Assembly (NCBI GenBank): GCA_028023455.1
Contig: JAQFVV010000285.1
Coordinates: forward strand, 747,501-811,500
DNA length: 64,000 bases
Source of the DNA: Epiperipatus broadwayi
Lineage: Eukaryota; Onychophora; Udeonychophora; Euonychophora; Peripatidae
Reading direction: 5' to 3'
Shown here piece by piece: positions 12,467-23,830 of the stretch (position 1 is the first letter of the stretch; the number at the start of each line of letters is the position of its first letter). The position numbers and the translations under genes are program-made. The notes under the pieces are model-generated. The model was not told the origin of the DNA and did no database searches. It saw only the letters and a program-made list of their open reading frames with translations.

Positions 12467-12947
12467 TGTAACTGGACCTTGTACATCCCCTGTATTACCT
12501 TGGTTGTAACAATTTCCTGATGAGCATATTGTAGGAAGGAACCATCGATTGGATTTCCCCAATACAGATGTCACCCCCCTACAACAATATTTCCTGCTCA
12601 TCAGAGGATGTAGCACCATAGAGACTGGAAACACCTAGAAATTTCTGTGTTTGGTTTCCCAAACGGTGCCACTAGTGTTCCATCTCACTACAACCTGACT
12701 TACCTAAGACTAGTTATGCCAGACATAGCTCAGGAGGCATGAAATTCTCATGAACAAGTGCAATGAATAACAAGTGGATGAAAAAAAAAATGAAACTGGA
12801 CAACTAAAATTAATTTTAAGTAACAACAGTTTTATTAACAATGATATTGATAAATCCTTCCAATAAAGTTCATCCTTCATTTCAAATGAAGGCTTATTTT
12901 AATTTATCTTGGGTGAAGAATTCAAAGGGTCTTTTATTAAGTAGACA
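12467..12947 (-). repeat. 3' LTR
   Basis: It matches 16876-17336 throughout. Shared landmarks are TTGTAACAATTTCC, CTACAACAATATTTCCTG, CCATCTCACTACAACCTGAC, GCCAGACATAGCTCAGGAGG and ATGATATTGATAA. It carries an extra segment (GGAAACACCTAGAAATTTC) compared with the other copy. Inside is an inverted pair, CTGATGAGCA and TGCTCATCAG, separated by about 75 bp, which could form a stem in the RNA. Confidence 0.85.
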
Positions 12948-13004
12948 TCTACCATTACTGCTTGAATATTTTTAACTATTTATTCCATATCTGTATATCC
13001 CTTT

Positions 13005-13315
13005 TAGGTAGGTAAGTAGGTAAGATGAGCAATTCCAGATTTGTGAAGCTTCTATAATTCAGTCAAGTATGGATGCTTATTTATACACATAAGTCTCATT
13101 ATTTTACTCATCCACAACCAATATGCATGTAAGCATTTGTAATTCATATAGTACCTTATTATTTTCATATTTATCATAGGTAGGTAAACAGGTAATGTAA
13201 GCAATTCTGGGTTTGTGGACTATTCATAATCCAGTCAAGTATAAATGTGCATTTATGCACATAAGTTTCATTATTTTATTCATACACAATCAATATGCAT
13301 GTAAGCATTTATAAT
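13005..13315. repeat. Two-copy tandem repeat, unit about 172 bp
   Basis: TAGGTAGGTAAGTAGGTAAG, AGCAATTCCAGATTTGTG and CAGTCAAGTATGGATGC recur from about 13177 as TAGGTAGGTAAACAGGTAAT, AGCAATTCTGGGTTTGTG and CAGTCAAGTATAAATG. Both units end CAATATGCATGTAAGCATTT. Confidence 0.85.
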
Positions 13316-13327
13316 TTTTATTTAGTT

Positions 13328-13615
13328 ATTCTAATATATAGCATAAAAATTGTTATTTTGTCTGCCACAGACATATATTTCTACACATAAGTTGATCAGC
13401 AGTTTCATTTATACCATTAATTTTATTATTCTAGTATATAGCATGATTATTTGTTATTTGGTCTGCCACAGATGTATATTTCTACATATAAGTTGATCAG
13501 CAGTTTTATTTATAACATCAATTTTATTATTCTAGTATACAGCATAATTATTTGTTATTTGGTCTGCCACAGATGTATATTTCTACACATAAGTTTATCA
13601 GCAGTGTCATTTATA
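13328..13615. repeat. Three-copy tandem repeat, unit about 101 bp
   Basis: GTCTGCCACAGA, TATATTTCTACA and AAGTTGATCAGCAGT occur three times at a period of about 101 bp, each unit starting ATTCTAxTATATAGCAT. It lies inside the LTR element where pol would be expected. Confidence 0.9.
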
Positions 13616-14889
13616 ATTTAGTTAGTTATAGTTGTATGTAATAGCTCAGCATTTCTAATTCTTCCAGGTATACTTATTTGTATATCAGCAATATAAATAG
13701 TTGTAAGTATTCATTTTTATTTTATTTTAAATTCAGATGTATCTGCATATTAGAAGTTAATCATTTATGATTTACCTTATTAAAATGCCTTTTGATTATA
13801 GATATTTAAGACATTTATGTATTTATAATTTATCACCAATAAAACATATTTTCACATAGCTATAATTATTCATAATTTATTTTAAAAAAGACTTTTTTTA
13901 TAAACACATATAAGTATTGAATATTTCATGAAATTGTTACCTTCATTTTATCCAGTTTGTTCTTTCACTTCAGGTTACTACTGCATTTCAAAAAGAGGTC
14001 AGTTTATTTGAGTTGAATGGCATTATTTACTTTCCATGATGTTCACTCAGGCAGGTCTTGGAGATTCATGGCTGTGGACAAAGAGAGGAAGCTATTACTA
14101 TTAGCCTTCCATCCTTATGATTTCCTTATAAATACTTTCTTTTTTCATCATTAGCAGTGTGCCTGTAAATATTATATTCCAAGGTGACTAAAATCAGTTG
14201 TCAACTAAACAGTTAAGCAATACTTAGATAAAAATGTTTAACTTTTTTAACTCGTTCACTTTTCTTACTTTTTAACTCCTTTTAAAATCCCTTCTGAACT
14301 TCAAACTCAACTATTTATACCCTGATCTCAGGATTGAATCAGCAGCACTCCCACTATATCTGATTTGTTACACAGCTTTTATTTAAGCCTGAGTGCTTTT
14401 CTCTTCTTAAGGATTGGGCCACTATTTTTAGTGGGACAGATAAGGAATCATGAGGATTAAGCCATGTTTTTCAATTTGATAACTTTGCCTCAAGCAATTA
14501 TTACACATGTACGACAACATCATTTCAAAAATTAAAAATGTAATATTTTAATAAATGCCAGCTTTAAATAAATACTTAGAGTCATATTTATATCATAATT
14601 TAAAATGATAAAATCAATAATGAAGGTTTGTCTTTTTTCCCCTCAATTATAGAAAATAATGATTTTATTTTAACTTTAAACTTTTTGCTTTATTTTTTAA
14701 AAAAAAATAGGATCAACTTCTTTCATATACATCTGCCTTTTTTTAGAGGGTGGGGTAAAATAAATCTTAATACATGTGAAACAGAGTTTCTGTTTCATTA
14801 CCCCCACCAAATTTTGAGATGAAATTGCCTGGAAGTACGATTTTATTCCATATACTATACACATCATTTCTCATTACTGCCTCTCTACT
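13616..14889. other. No gene recognised
   Basis: AT-rich internal part of the LTR element. No pol motif was found on either strand. The frames at 14628-14822 and 14767-14985 overlap each other and match nothing known. Confidence 0.45.
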
Positions 14890-15262
14890 GGTTTTAGATT
14901 TGCTGATGAAATGGGTAAGATGAGCCAAAAAAGTGAATACATGAACTGTAGCCTCCAATGCTAGAATAAGCAGATGGCCAAGCACAAACTATTAGTACAC
15001 ACTGCCCCATGATGTCATGAGAAAATATCTCATTTTTAAGCACTACCTCTCTCGTACCTAGCGGGATCATCCAACTAAGAGTAGGAGCCAGAAAAAAAAT
15101 TTGGTGCTGAGCCAACCCTGCTCAGCTTCTGAGAGTCTTAGGGGCTTATTCATTTGGTCTATTCATTAGACCAGGGCCTATTCATGAGGCCTATATATAC
15201 ACACTGCTGGACTAATCTAGGAGCTCAACATCCAGGTCTGGATAGTGTCAAGCATATACTTT
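14890..15262 (-). repeat. Dispersed repeat, copy 1 (partner at 47195-47560)
   Basis: Its reverse complement matches 47195-47560 over about 360 bp: AAGTATATGCT, AGCTCC, GTCCAGCAGTGT, AGGCCTCATGAATAGGCC, CTAAGACTC, GAGCAGGG, TGCTTAAAAATGAG, TTTTCT then GACATCATGGGGCA, and GTATTCACTTTT. It is an interspersed element of unknown class with no coding capacity. TATATATACACACTGCTGG on the plus strand is its most recognisable segment. It is embedded in the LTR element. Confidence 0.85.
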
Positions 15263-15387
15263 GGAGCATAATGGACAAATGCATCCAAACAGCTCTACTC
15301 AATCATCCACCCACCTCGACATGAAAAACACAAATTCATGCATAACTACACCCCACTCACAAACTTCTTCCATCAGCTATTTTTATT

Positions 15388-16577
15388 TTATTGTTCTGTA
15401 TTGTAACTACAACATAGTTTGGGAGACTGAGGATCCTGATCAGTTCTTCTGTAATGCTCTTCTGTATTGAGGTGGCACACTTCTGGATTGTCTTTTCTTT
15501 GGGAGTTTCTCATGCCAGACATCACTGTAGTGGCTTGCTTCTTAAGTCTTTGGAGATCCTTGTTACTGTTTGATCTTCTAATTACACAGGTCCGGTATGG
15601 GCCGTGAACACCATCTGTGGATTTTCTCCTGATCCTTTTCCATGGTGGTACTTCATTTTTAGAAATAAATAAAGGTTTATTTTTAAATGGTTCTTCTGCC
15701 CTAGTAATTATTTTTTTCATATTTATAAATCATGAGTTTTCAGACTCCTTTTCGGTTTCTTTCCCTGCAGCAGCAAGTATATTTTTAATAACTGTCTTTA
15801 TAACTTTTTTTTCTGTACTCAATTTCTGATTTGAGTTGCTTGAGCTTTTGTTTATGTTTTCTATATATGGCTGAGGACTAACACACTTTTCTTTCAGATT
15901 TATGGTTTCTCTTTCTACCTCTGTTACTGTTTCAGAGCATATATCAGACATTTTTTTCTGAAATTTTTTCTTCTATATTGGACAGTTCCTTAGTTACATG
16001 AGAATTAAGTTTTTGATTATCTTCATTTTCATGTTTTACCTCTTCTTGAAGATTAGAAGATTTAATTTTGCTTTATTAGATTCATTTTCATCAGTTTTGA
16101 TTATTAGTGTCGGTTCAATTGGAATCATTTCAGGAAATTCTTCAGCGACCTTATTTTTTTGAATTTTTTCTTCCTCATCCAATTTCTTAGACTGAGTCAT
16201 TTCTTTTATTAACTAATTGAACTTTTCATTTTGGTTTTTGGTTATTTTTCTGATTTGTTCTTTCAATTCTCTTTTGTCTTCTTCTCTCTGTTCTCTGTGT
16301 TCTTTTTTATCTTCTTCTCTCTGTTCTCTATGTTCTTTTTTATCTTCCTCTCTTTTCTTGTTGTTCTATGTTCTTTTTATCTTCCTTCTTTGTCTTCTTC
16401 TCTCTGTTCCTCTCTTTTCTTGTTTTCTTCTCTCTGTTCTCTATGTTCTTTTTTATCTTCCTCTCTTTTCTTGTTGGCTTCTTCTCTCTGTTCTTTATTT
16501 TCTTTTATCATTTCCATTAACTGAGCTAACATTTCTATCTTTTCTGTTTTCTGAGCTTCTATGTTCACCATTTTTCC
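15388..16577 (-). pseudogene. gag: Charged coiled-coil Gag-like protein, frameshifted
   Basis: Reading from 16571 down, the N-terminus is MVNIEAQKTEKIEMLAQLME, followed by a run of Glu/Lys/Arg heptad-like repeats (KEHREQREEDKK, REEDKKEHREQREE) that must form a long coiled coil. Sequence continues through several frames: DICSETVTEVERE (15951-15730), then KKIITRAEEPFKNKPLFISK and KDLQRLKKQATTVMSG (15720-15388). EVCHLNTEEHYRRTD near the end could be a broken CCHC knuckle. Position just inside the 5' LTR and basic C-terminal composition suggest Gag, but no capsid motif is clear. The coding repeat strand also makes T/C-rich frames on the plus strand that are artefacts. Confidence 0.6.
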
Positions 16578-16875
16578 TTTGTTTTCTAGCTTAGTAAGCT
16601 TCTCTCTCTATTCACACCATAATTTAATTCCATCTTCTTTGACATGCCTATTTTATTCTTTATCTACCATTTATACCATTCATTTTTATGTTCTCCTTTT
16701 TTCCCACCCTTTTTAAATAAATCACATCATTGCATCATATGCACTATTCACATCACAGAATTGTGATTTGCTTATGCCTTTTCCATTTCTTCTTTTTTTA
16801 TTTATTACTTGTTTCTAGCTGTTTTATGCCTATGGATAGGCTAGCTAGATCATGCTGCATAGTAGGGGCAACAAA

Positions 16876-17336
16876 TGTAACCGAACCCCCATACAACCCT
16901 TTTACTACCTCAGTTGTAACAATTTCCCGATGAGCATATTGTAGAAAGAAACTATCGATTGGCTTTCCCCAATACAGATGTCAGCCCCCCTACAACAATA
17001 TTTCCTGTTCATCAGAGAATGTAGCACCATAGAGACTGTGTTTGGTTTCCCAAATGGTGCCATTAGAGTTCCATCTCACTACAACCTGACTTACCTAGGT
17101 CTATTTATGCCAGACATAGCTCAGGAGGCACGGAATTCTCGTGAACAAGTGCAATGAATAACAAGTGATGCAAAAAAAATGGAACTGAACAACTAAAATT
17201 AATTTTAAGTAACAACAGTTTTATTAACAATGATATTGATAAGTCCTTCTAATAAAGTTCACCCTTCATTTCAAATGAAGGCTCATTTTAATTTATCTTG
17301 GGTGAAGAATTCAGAGAGTCTTTTTACTTCTTCACA
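16876..17336 (-). repeat. 5' LTR
   Basis: Second copy of the LTR described at 12467-12947, diverged by roughly 10% by eye. On the minus strand it contains AATAAAAC as a possible polyadenylation signal and ends GGTTACA next to the putative primer-binding site at about 16875-16858. Confidence 0.85.
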
Positions 17337-17690
17337 CAAGATAAATGAAAATGAATCTTCACATGGATACACATGAACTCTGTTAGAAGACTTGCAAATG
17401 AATTATTAAATAAAGTTCTTCTAAACTTCTTCTCATAATTGAACTGAAAATGAATCTTCACATGGATGTGAGTGAACTTTATAGGAAGGACTTGCAAATG
17501 AATTGTTGTTAAATAAAATTGTTGTTACTTAAAATTAATTTTAGTTGTTCAGTTCCATTTTTGCATCACTAGTTATTCATTGCTTTTGTTCACGAGAATT
17601 TCATGCCTCCAGAGCTATGTCTGGCATAACTAGACCTAGGTAAGTCAGGTTGTAGTGAGATGGAACTCTAGTGGCACTGGAATGCATGAA
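17320..17690 (+). repeat. Third LTR copy, inverted and truncated
   Basis: GTTGTTACTTAAAATTAATT, AGTTGTTCAGTTCCATTTTT, CATGCCTCCAGAGCTATGTC and AGGTTGTAGTGAGATGGAAC are the reverse complement of the LTR just upstream. It abuts the 5' LTR head to head and stops inside the LTR at about 17690. Within it about 102 bp is tandemly duplicated (GAAAATGAATCTTCACATGG at 17347 and 17449). Confidence 0.85.
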
Positions 17691-18690
17691 ATGTACATGA
17701 TAAAAAAAATTTCAAAACTAGAATGGAACATTGATAACAAAGAGCTCCTAAGAATTTAAAATCAATATATATGCTCATTGTGAAATGTATGTACTGCAAG
17801 AAGAAAGTTTAATAGAATAGAAGGAATAGGGATTGTATTATCAGTACTATGATATGAAATTCAAAAACCCTAATATCGGTTTTAAAATCTGGTTCACAAA
17901 AAAACGTTTATTAGTTGAATATTTTTAAATAAAAAGTAATTGAAGACTTTCCTGTTATATTTATTGCTGTATTTTTATGGGCTTTGTCTGACTCAGTAGG
18001 TGTATTAGAAGTTTCGGCCTGATTTTTTTCAAAATCCATACTTTGCATTGCTTTTAAATACATATCCAAACCAGAAGTGGAACCAACAGCCCACTTTATT
18101 TTTTTAGAACATATTTTGTGTTTTGAAAATAGGTTAGAATTATCAATTAGGAACTAAAACCATACCGAAATTACTGAACATGCATTACTATACATCTTGT
18201 TTTCTTTAGATTTAATTTCTTTATTCATTATGCCCAAAGAAATTAATTATTATTTTAATTAATAAATCATTATCAATCTATAAAATACTACTTTCTGAGT
18301 TTAATGCTTCCCCTATGATGCAATTTTTACCACTGTATTCAGTAGTTCAGTAATGGTGATCGTTGAAAAAATAAATTGCGGAGAATCTGCGATTCATGCT
18401 AGTTGACAGGGAAGCCCCAATGTATTCCTTATGAGCTTGCTAGGCTGCTGTTTCCAAATCTGTTAAATTATTATTTATTTAAAATTTAAATAACTTCCCT
18501 TCTAATATTTAAAAAAAAAAATAACGTAAATTTTTCCAACTTTTTATTAATATTTCAAGGTCATGATCTTTTTCAGTAGCATCTTAACAACTAAAACATA
18601 AAAATACATATATTTTTAATTAATAATGATAAATAATACTCGTAAATACAGAAATACCTATAAATTTCAAATATTGAAGACAGATATCCA
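17691..18690. other. No gene recognised
   Basis: AT-rich. No open frame with a recognisable domain and no repeat partner in the window. Confidence 0.45.
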
Positions 18691-18699
18691 GATCCCGGA

Positions 18700-20085
18700 A
18701 TTACACTACCTAAGATGAATAGATACAAGTTTTTGTTTTTGGAAAGGCAGGTCAGTCTGTGACAGAAAAATGCATTGTGTTGGATTTAATCAAATATAAT
18801 ACGTTATTGGAATTTCTCATTATATGAATTGTGCTTATTTAATTAATGCTTATGTTTCAAACCAAGATTCAGAGAATTCAGATAATGAAAGCATTTATTT
18901 CTTGTTAGATAGCATTATTATAACAATTTCATTAAAAGATCCTTGGATACTTTAAGATAAGTATTGGTGCAGATAGTATTCTTTAACCAAAAGTTTTGGG
19001 AGCATGATGTTAGTACTATAAATTCAAATGGTTTGTTAGTATTGACTTTATGAATAACACATGAGTTGACAATCACACTTAGTTTAGGCAGAAAAACTGT
19101 TATAAAAAAATGGATGCATCCATCCTCAAAAGAATGGCATTTAATAGATTACAATATAGTTGAAAGGCAGAATACAAATGACGGTCACATTACACAGTAG
19201 TTACAAGCTCATATTCTTGGATAGATCACAGAATAGTAGTTGCATTAAAAATAAATATTATTCCAATTATATTACTATAATATAAAATTACAACTCTTAA
19301 ACATTAAAATTGTAAATTTGGATCTTTAGGACAGTAATATTGCTGAAACATGTAATTCACTTAAAGAATGTGATTTAGATACAATTAAATCTATTCTTGG
19401 GTTTACTAAAATGAAGAATTATGATTGAATTTTGGACAGATTAAATGTGAAATTTCATAATAAATATGAATCTCTGAAAGCAGAAGTTCATCGACTAATA
19501 GCTTAAAAGTGCTGACAATCGCTGGCTGGTTGTTCCTGCTCATTCTAGATATTTTTGATGCACTGAGAGCAACATATAGATCTGAGAAATCGTATCACAA
19601 ATCCTATTAACTGCATCAATGACACTCTCTTACATAATGATATGATGTTTTGAACTGATAAAAGGAGTATTTGAATCATCTTTTGGACAATGATACAAGA
19701 AATGAGATGAAATTTTTTAATGATATACCCATTTTATTTAATTTTGATTTATACAAAAATATTCAACTTAATGAAGTCAAAACCGTTCTTTGTAATCTTA
19801 AAAATGACAAAGCTTAGGATCATGACTAAATATCCGGAGAAGTTTTAAAATATGATGGATCACTATCAATGATATATTAGCTTCAAAAATATTGATATTT
19901 TAAAACAATATATGAGCCCATGAAGTTATTCCAACCGATTTTCAGAATACTTTTATGACTTCAGTTTTTTAAAAATAAGAGTAATAGATAAAATTTTGCA
20001 GTAATTATTATGGAATATCATTATTATCCAGTAGAGCAAAGATTTTTTGCAAAAATTTTGTTGAAATGGTTGCTTCTAGTTATAG
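18700..20085 (+). pseudogene. LINE endonuclease and N-terminal RT (5' half of split LINE)
   Basis: Through several frames, an APE-type endonuclease is readable: YLINAYVSNQDSENSDNES resembles the YAPTSDAxDSEK block, WILxDKYWCR stands where GDFNARVG is expected, and KNGCIHPQKNGI stands for the TTWMHPRSKxWHLIDYV motif. After a linker, the RT starts: FFNDIPILFNFDLYKNIQL, VLCNLKNDKA (the LKNGKAPG block), then YYGISLLSSRAKIFCKNFVE resembling NYRGISLLSxxGKIFAxxLxxR. Stops are frequent. At 20085 an opposite-strand LINE interrupts it; the rest continues at 21711. Confidence 0.75.
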
Positions 20086-21710
20086 ATGAATGGTTCATCA
20101 TCATCATCATCATCATCAACCATTATCAATCCACTGCTGGATGAAGGTCTCTCCAAGTTCAATCCATCTTCTCCTATCTTTAACTTCTCTTCTCCACATC
20201 ATCCCTGCACACTTTCTCATCTCATCCATCCATCTCACATGTGGTCTCTTTCTGGGTCTTTTACAACTCTTGGAATCCAGTTTAAGACTTCAATTGTCCA
20301 TCTTATTATCATCTCTTCTAGCAATATGTACAGCCTAACTCTACTTTAATCTTTTAATTTTTTCAATGAGGTCAGTAACACCTGTTTGTTCTCTTACCCA
20401 TATATTGCGTTATCGATCTCTTCTTGTTACTCCCAACATGCATCTCTCCATACTTCTTAGAGTAGTCTGAAGTATCTGTATTGCTCTTCTATTAAGTGTC
20501 CAACTCTCAGATCCATAAGTAAGAACTGGCAAAACACATTTGTTAAAAACCTTCCTTTTCAAACACAAGTTATTTCTACCAAAAGCATTCGAACCAAGTT
20601 TAATTCTATGATTAATTTCATCTATTATGTTTCCATCTGTATGACTAAGGTATTTGTAATTGTTAACTTCTTCTAATTCATCATGATCAATCTTTATTTT
20701 CATATTTTGAGCAAATCGATTAAACATTACTTTAGTCTTTTTAACATTTATCTTTAGTCCTACTTTCCTACTTTCATCTGATAACTCTTGCAACATTTCC
20801 TGCAGCTCTTAAGCATTATTTGCAAAAACAACTACATCATCTGCAAAATCTAAATGACTTAAATAATCTCCATTTACTTTCACTCCTTTAGTTTCCCATT
20901 TTAATCCCACAAAATACTTCTTGCAGCCAATGTTCTCTGTAGACGAGTTGTAATTATTTTGGTAAAAATTTTGTATAAACTAATAAAAGGCTGATAGGTC
21001 TGTAATTTCTAATATCTTCTTTATCACATTTTTTAAATATTAATATTATTACTGCATTCTTCCAATCATCTGGTACGTCTTTATCATTTAGACATTTGGT
21101 ATATAACTTTGCTAAAAAAAATTATATTTCTTCACCTTCTTTTAATATATCAATTATAATTATAATTATAATTCCTGGAGTCTTTTTTTTTTTCATACAT
21201 TTAATTGCATATCTCACTCTTTCATTTAAAATTCTGGGCAATTCGGAAGATGTAATAGATATAGGAGGTACTTGTTCTTTATTACTATATAATTCTTGAT
21301 AAAAGTCTTCTACCCATTTCATGATGTCATCTCTCTTTTTAGTAGTAATTCCATCTTTTTTTCTTATCTTATTGCAGATATAAATTTCCTACTAGTACCA
21401 AAATGTTGTTTATATTCTTGAGACTTTTATTTTCTTCTACAGTTTTCCTTGCTAGTTCACAGTTATACTTTCTTATATCATTTTCAACTCTTTTCTGCAC
21501 CATTTTACAAAATTCGAGATATTCAATCCTTTTTAATGCATCATTTTTGTATATTTTTATATTCCTTTTTTTCTTCATAAATTCTCTAGTCTCAACAGAA
21601 ATTTTATTAGTCAATTGCTGCTTTTTTCTACCAGCTATCTTTGTTGCAGTTTTTAAAAGTATATCAGTTATTTTCATATTAATTTCATTCAAATCTGATG
21701 AATGGTTACC
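20086..21710 (-). mobile_element. RTE-like LINE remnant (copy 2), inserted in another LINE
   Basis: Read on the minus strand from 21700: a basic linker (KISVETREFMKKKRNIK, 21692-21369), WVEDFYQELYSNKEQ and MKKKKTPGIIIII (21322-21122, with an ATT expansion in place of the expected APGxDGI), then LNDKDVPDDWKNAVIILIF and RNYRPISLLLVYTKFFTK (about 21115-20960). About 360 bp covering the QAGFR and motif A region is deleted at about 20945. HLDFADDVVVFANNA (about 20870-20825) keeps the FADD motif C. The frame 20796-20410 contains GLKINVKKTKVMF, VLPVLTYGSESWTL and MLGVTRRDR. The 3' end (about 20100) is a CATCAT microsatellite tail. The endonuclease is absent (5' truncated), as usual for LINEs. Confidence 0.85.
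20410..20796 (-). pseudogene. LINE RT thumb and C-terminal region
   Basis: A 128-residue open frame, the longest intact piece of copy 2. It starts after the FADD motif and contains KVGLKINVKKTKVMFNR (RT motif D/E area), EVNNYKYLSHTDGNI (the YLGxxI block), VFNKCVLPVLTYGSESWTLN and QTTLRSMERCMLGVTRRDR, all hallmark blocks of the RTE-like endonuclease-reverse transcriptase family. Continuing downstream out of frame, GRPKRDHMWDGW corresponds to the terminal GRPxxxWxDD motif. Confidence 0.85.
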
Positions 21711-22870
21711 AGAGACAATGTAATTTTAGAGAATGACTCATTATGATTTTAGAGAATCAAAAAGCATATGCAATTTTTCTTACTAGAAAAATATTGGCAA
21801 CATAATAATTTATGTATTGCTTTTATTGGCTTGGTCAAGGCATTTGATTCAGTTAATAGAAAAGGTTTAAGACATTGTTTGAATTTAGTTAGTTGTCGAC
21901 CAAAATTTATTCATATTATATAGTTGATAGAATTAGCAGCTGTTATTATTACAGATAAAATATCAGGCATTTGAAATACTGATTAGTGTTAAACAAGGAT
22001 GTGTACATGCTCCAATATTGTTTTATGACTATGGTCTTCGGAATTGTTTTTAGGTAGCTTAATCAAACAGGGATCGATATATGTGCAGATATGATAATGG
22101 AATTTTTATTTTGAATCGATTATCAACAAAAATCAAAAACTTTTTTTTTTTAGATTCTGGATTTATAATATGCTGAGGATTGTATTATTTTAGCTAATTT
22201 TAAAATGATTTACAGAATATTCTTACTATTTTGAACGCAACATATAAAGAATTTGGTTTATTAATTAATATTCAAAAACTCCGACGTTTTCATTTAATCA
22301 GTGACGGAAGAAAAATCATTAACTTTTTTAATTTGGATGGATCCCAACTTGAAAACGTGAATCAGTTTAAATTCCTTGGTAGTGTTATAAGTAGGAGAGG
22401 AGCATACATGTTGAGATATAACACAAACGCCAATAGCTGCTGCTGCTTTTAACAAGTTAAAGGATGGAGTATTTCCCTTTAGGGAAATAACTATTGTATC
22501 TAAGTTAGATGTATATAGAACTGCTGTTATTTTGCTTAATTTATTGTATAAAAGTAAAACGGGGACATCCTATTCGTGCAATATAAAGGCATTAGAAAAG
22601 TTTCATTTAAGAATACTCTGACAAATTTTAATAATACAATGGAAAAATCGTAAAGCAATCAATATATTTTACACCTTGCTGCATGTGATATATTGTAAAA
22701 TCATACTTTAATAGATTGGGCATGTAAAACGCGTTAACAATGAAAGACTTCTTAAAAGGGTGTTTTATATGTACTTCAGTTTAGTTATCTCTCATAGACT
22801 TCTAAAGAAGTATAATATCATTTGTTTCCATTGGTAAGATATGACAGAAAATTGAATACATTATAGAGTT
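21711..22870 (+). pseudogene. LINE reverse transcriptase, 3' half of split LINE
   Basis: It continues the plus-strand LINE after the nested insertion: LCIAFIGLVKAFDSVNRKGL (expected FIDLxKAFDxVNR; the catalytic Asp is Gly here), SVKQGCVHAPILFYDYG (VKQGCVLAPxLF), LQYAEDCIILANF (YADD changed to YAED), then the open frame 22231-22452 with EFGLLINIQKLRRFH and QFKFLGSVISRRG (FxYLGSxIS). The end reads LDVYRTAVI, LEKFHLRIL and IGHVKRVNNERLLKRVF, matching the C-terminal WVGHVxRMxxxRxPK block. Mutations at two catalytic positions mean it is inactive. Confidence 0.8.
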
Positions 22871-23825
22871 ACAATTAATTATGGTAATAAATTATTCCAG
22901 AAACAAAAGTTATTCTGCTAATGAATTAAAAAGACAGCTTTGCTCAGAAAAAATATATCAGCATCTTTTACATTTTATATGTTTGTTGTCCACCGATTGA
23001 TTTATTTAGTCATCGCAAAAGCCATTTTTGGAATAGTTTTTTTCTTTTTACTTTTCAACTTAGAATGACCATACTTGTTTACAAGTTGCTGTTTATTATT
23101 ATTATTAGTTCCAGCATTGCATCATTAAACAAAAATGAAAGCCAAAAAACAGTTTGGAAATGAGAATGTTATATTTTACTAATAATTTACTCAAGCTTAT
23201 GATAGAAGTTTCTAAAATATAGTGAAGGGAATTAATAGTCTTTAAAAATATTCTCTCTTTAAATCAATAACTATTTTTGAATTTTTCTAGATTGTGAAAG
23301 TCTGACACAATGTTTTATTTAAAATTAATTTAGACAACTTTCGGTAGATAGCTACTGTTTGGCATATTAACTTTACAGTCTTCGGCCATTAAAAGACACA
23401 TATTTCATTGTTTATGATAAGTATGTCACATTATAATTTTTTGAATGAAGCATGATTCTAGTTTCAGCTAATAACAAAATCCATAAAATACTAACAAATA
23501 CAATTAATACACATTAAAAGATATAAATTCCCACATACTAATATACATGTAAGCATTCACATATGTGTATTGCTTATGACTTCAAAAGATGTCCATGTTT
23601 TCATATAGAGACAAATGTTTGTAAAGTAAAATATCAATTTATTCCTGTTGGTGAGCAGTTCCCTGATATTAATTTCCTGTGGTGATATCCATATAACTAA
23701 CTTCTATGTATGGTAGAAAACAATGTGTCTCCAGTCAATTTAAACATTTTTGTACACATATGTATATATAGCAAAGAAATCAAGTCATGTGTCACACAAC
23801 CTAATTTAACAAGTTTGTATTATGT
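22871..23825. other. No gene recognised
   Basis: AT-rich. An ATT run occurs near 23095-23107. No coding similarity was recognised. Confidence 0.45.
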
Positions 23826-23830
23826 TATCT

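Larger units (their letters stand above)
12467..17336 (-). mobile_element. LTR retrotransposon remnant lacking pol
   Basis: Two direct repeats of about 460-480 bp (12467-12947 and 16876-17336) flank 3.9 kb. Each starts TGTAAC on the plus strand and ends in CA. The only coding sequence inside is a charged gag-like protein on the minus strand just inside the right-hand repeat, so the right repeat is the 5' LTR. Adjacent to it on the minus strand, the sequence after TTACA reads TTTGTTGCCCCTACTATG, a plausible degenerate tRNA primer-binding site. RT, RNase H and integrase are absent; their place is taken by tandem repeats and another dispersed repeat. Autonomous movement is impossible. It was either non-autonomous or lost pol by deletion. 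Confidence 0.8.

Noticed and set aside
12517-12540. CTGATGAGCA in the LTR as a further hammerhead core
   Set aside because: It is not followed by a paired stem II and a GAAA core. The second LTR copy reads CCGATGAGCA. It instead pairs with TGCTCATCAG about 75 bp downstream as a simple stem.
16217-16594. Plus-strand leucine/serine/phenylalanine-rich frames
   Set aside because: They are the complement of the charged coiled-coil gag-like reading frame on the minus strand.
20086-20349. Plus-strand frames with poly-Ser or poly-His
   Set aside because: They arise from the CATCAT 3' tail and the complement of the RTE-like LINE.
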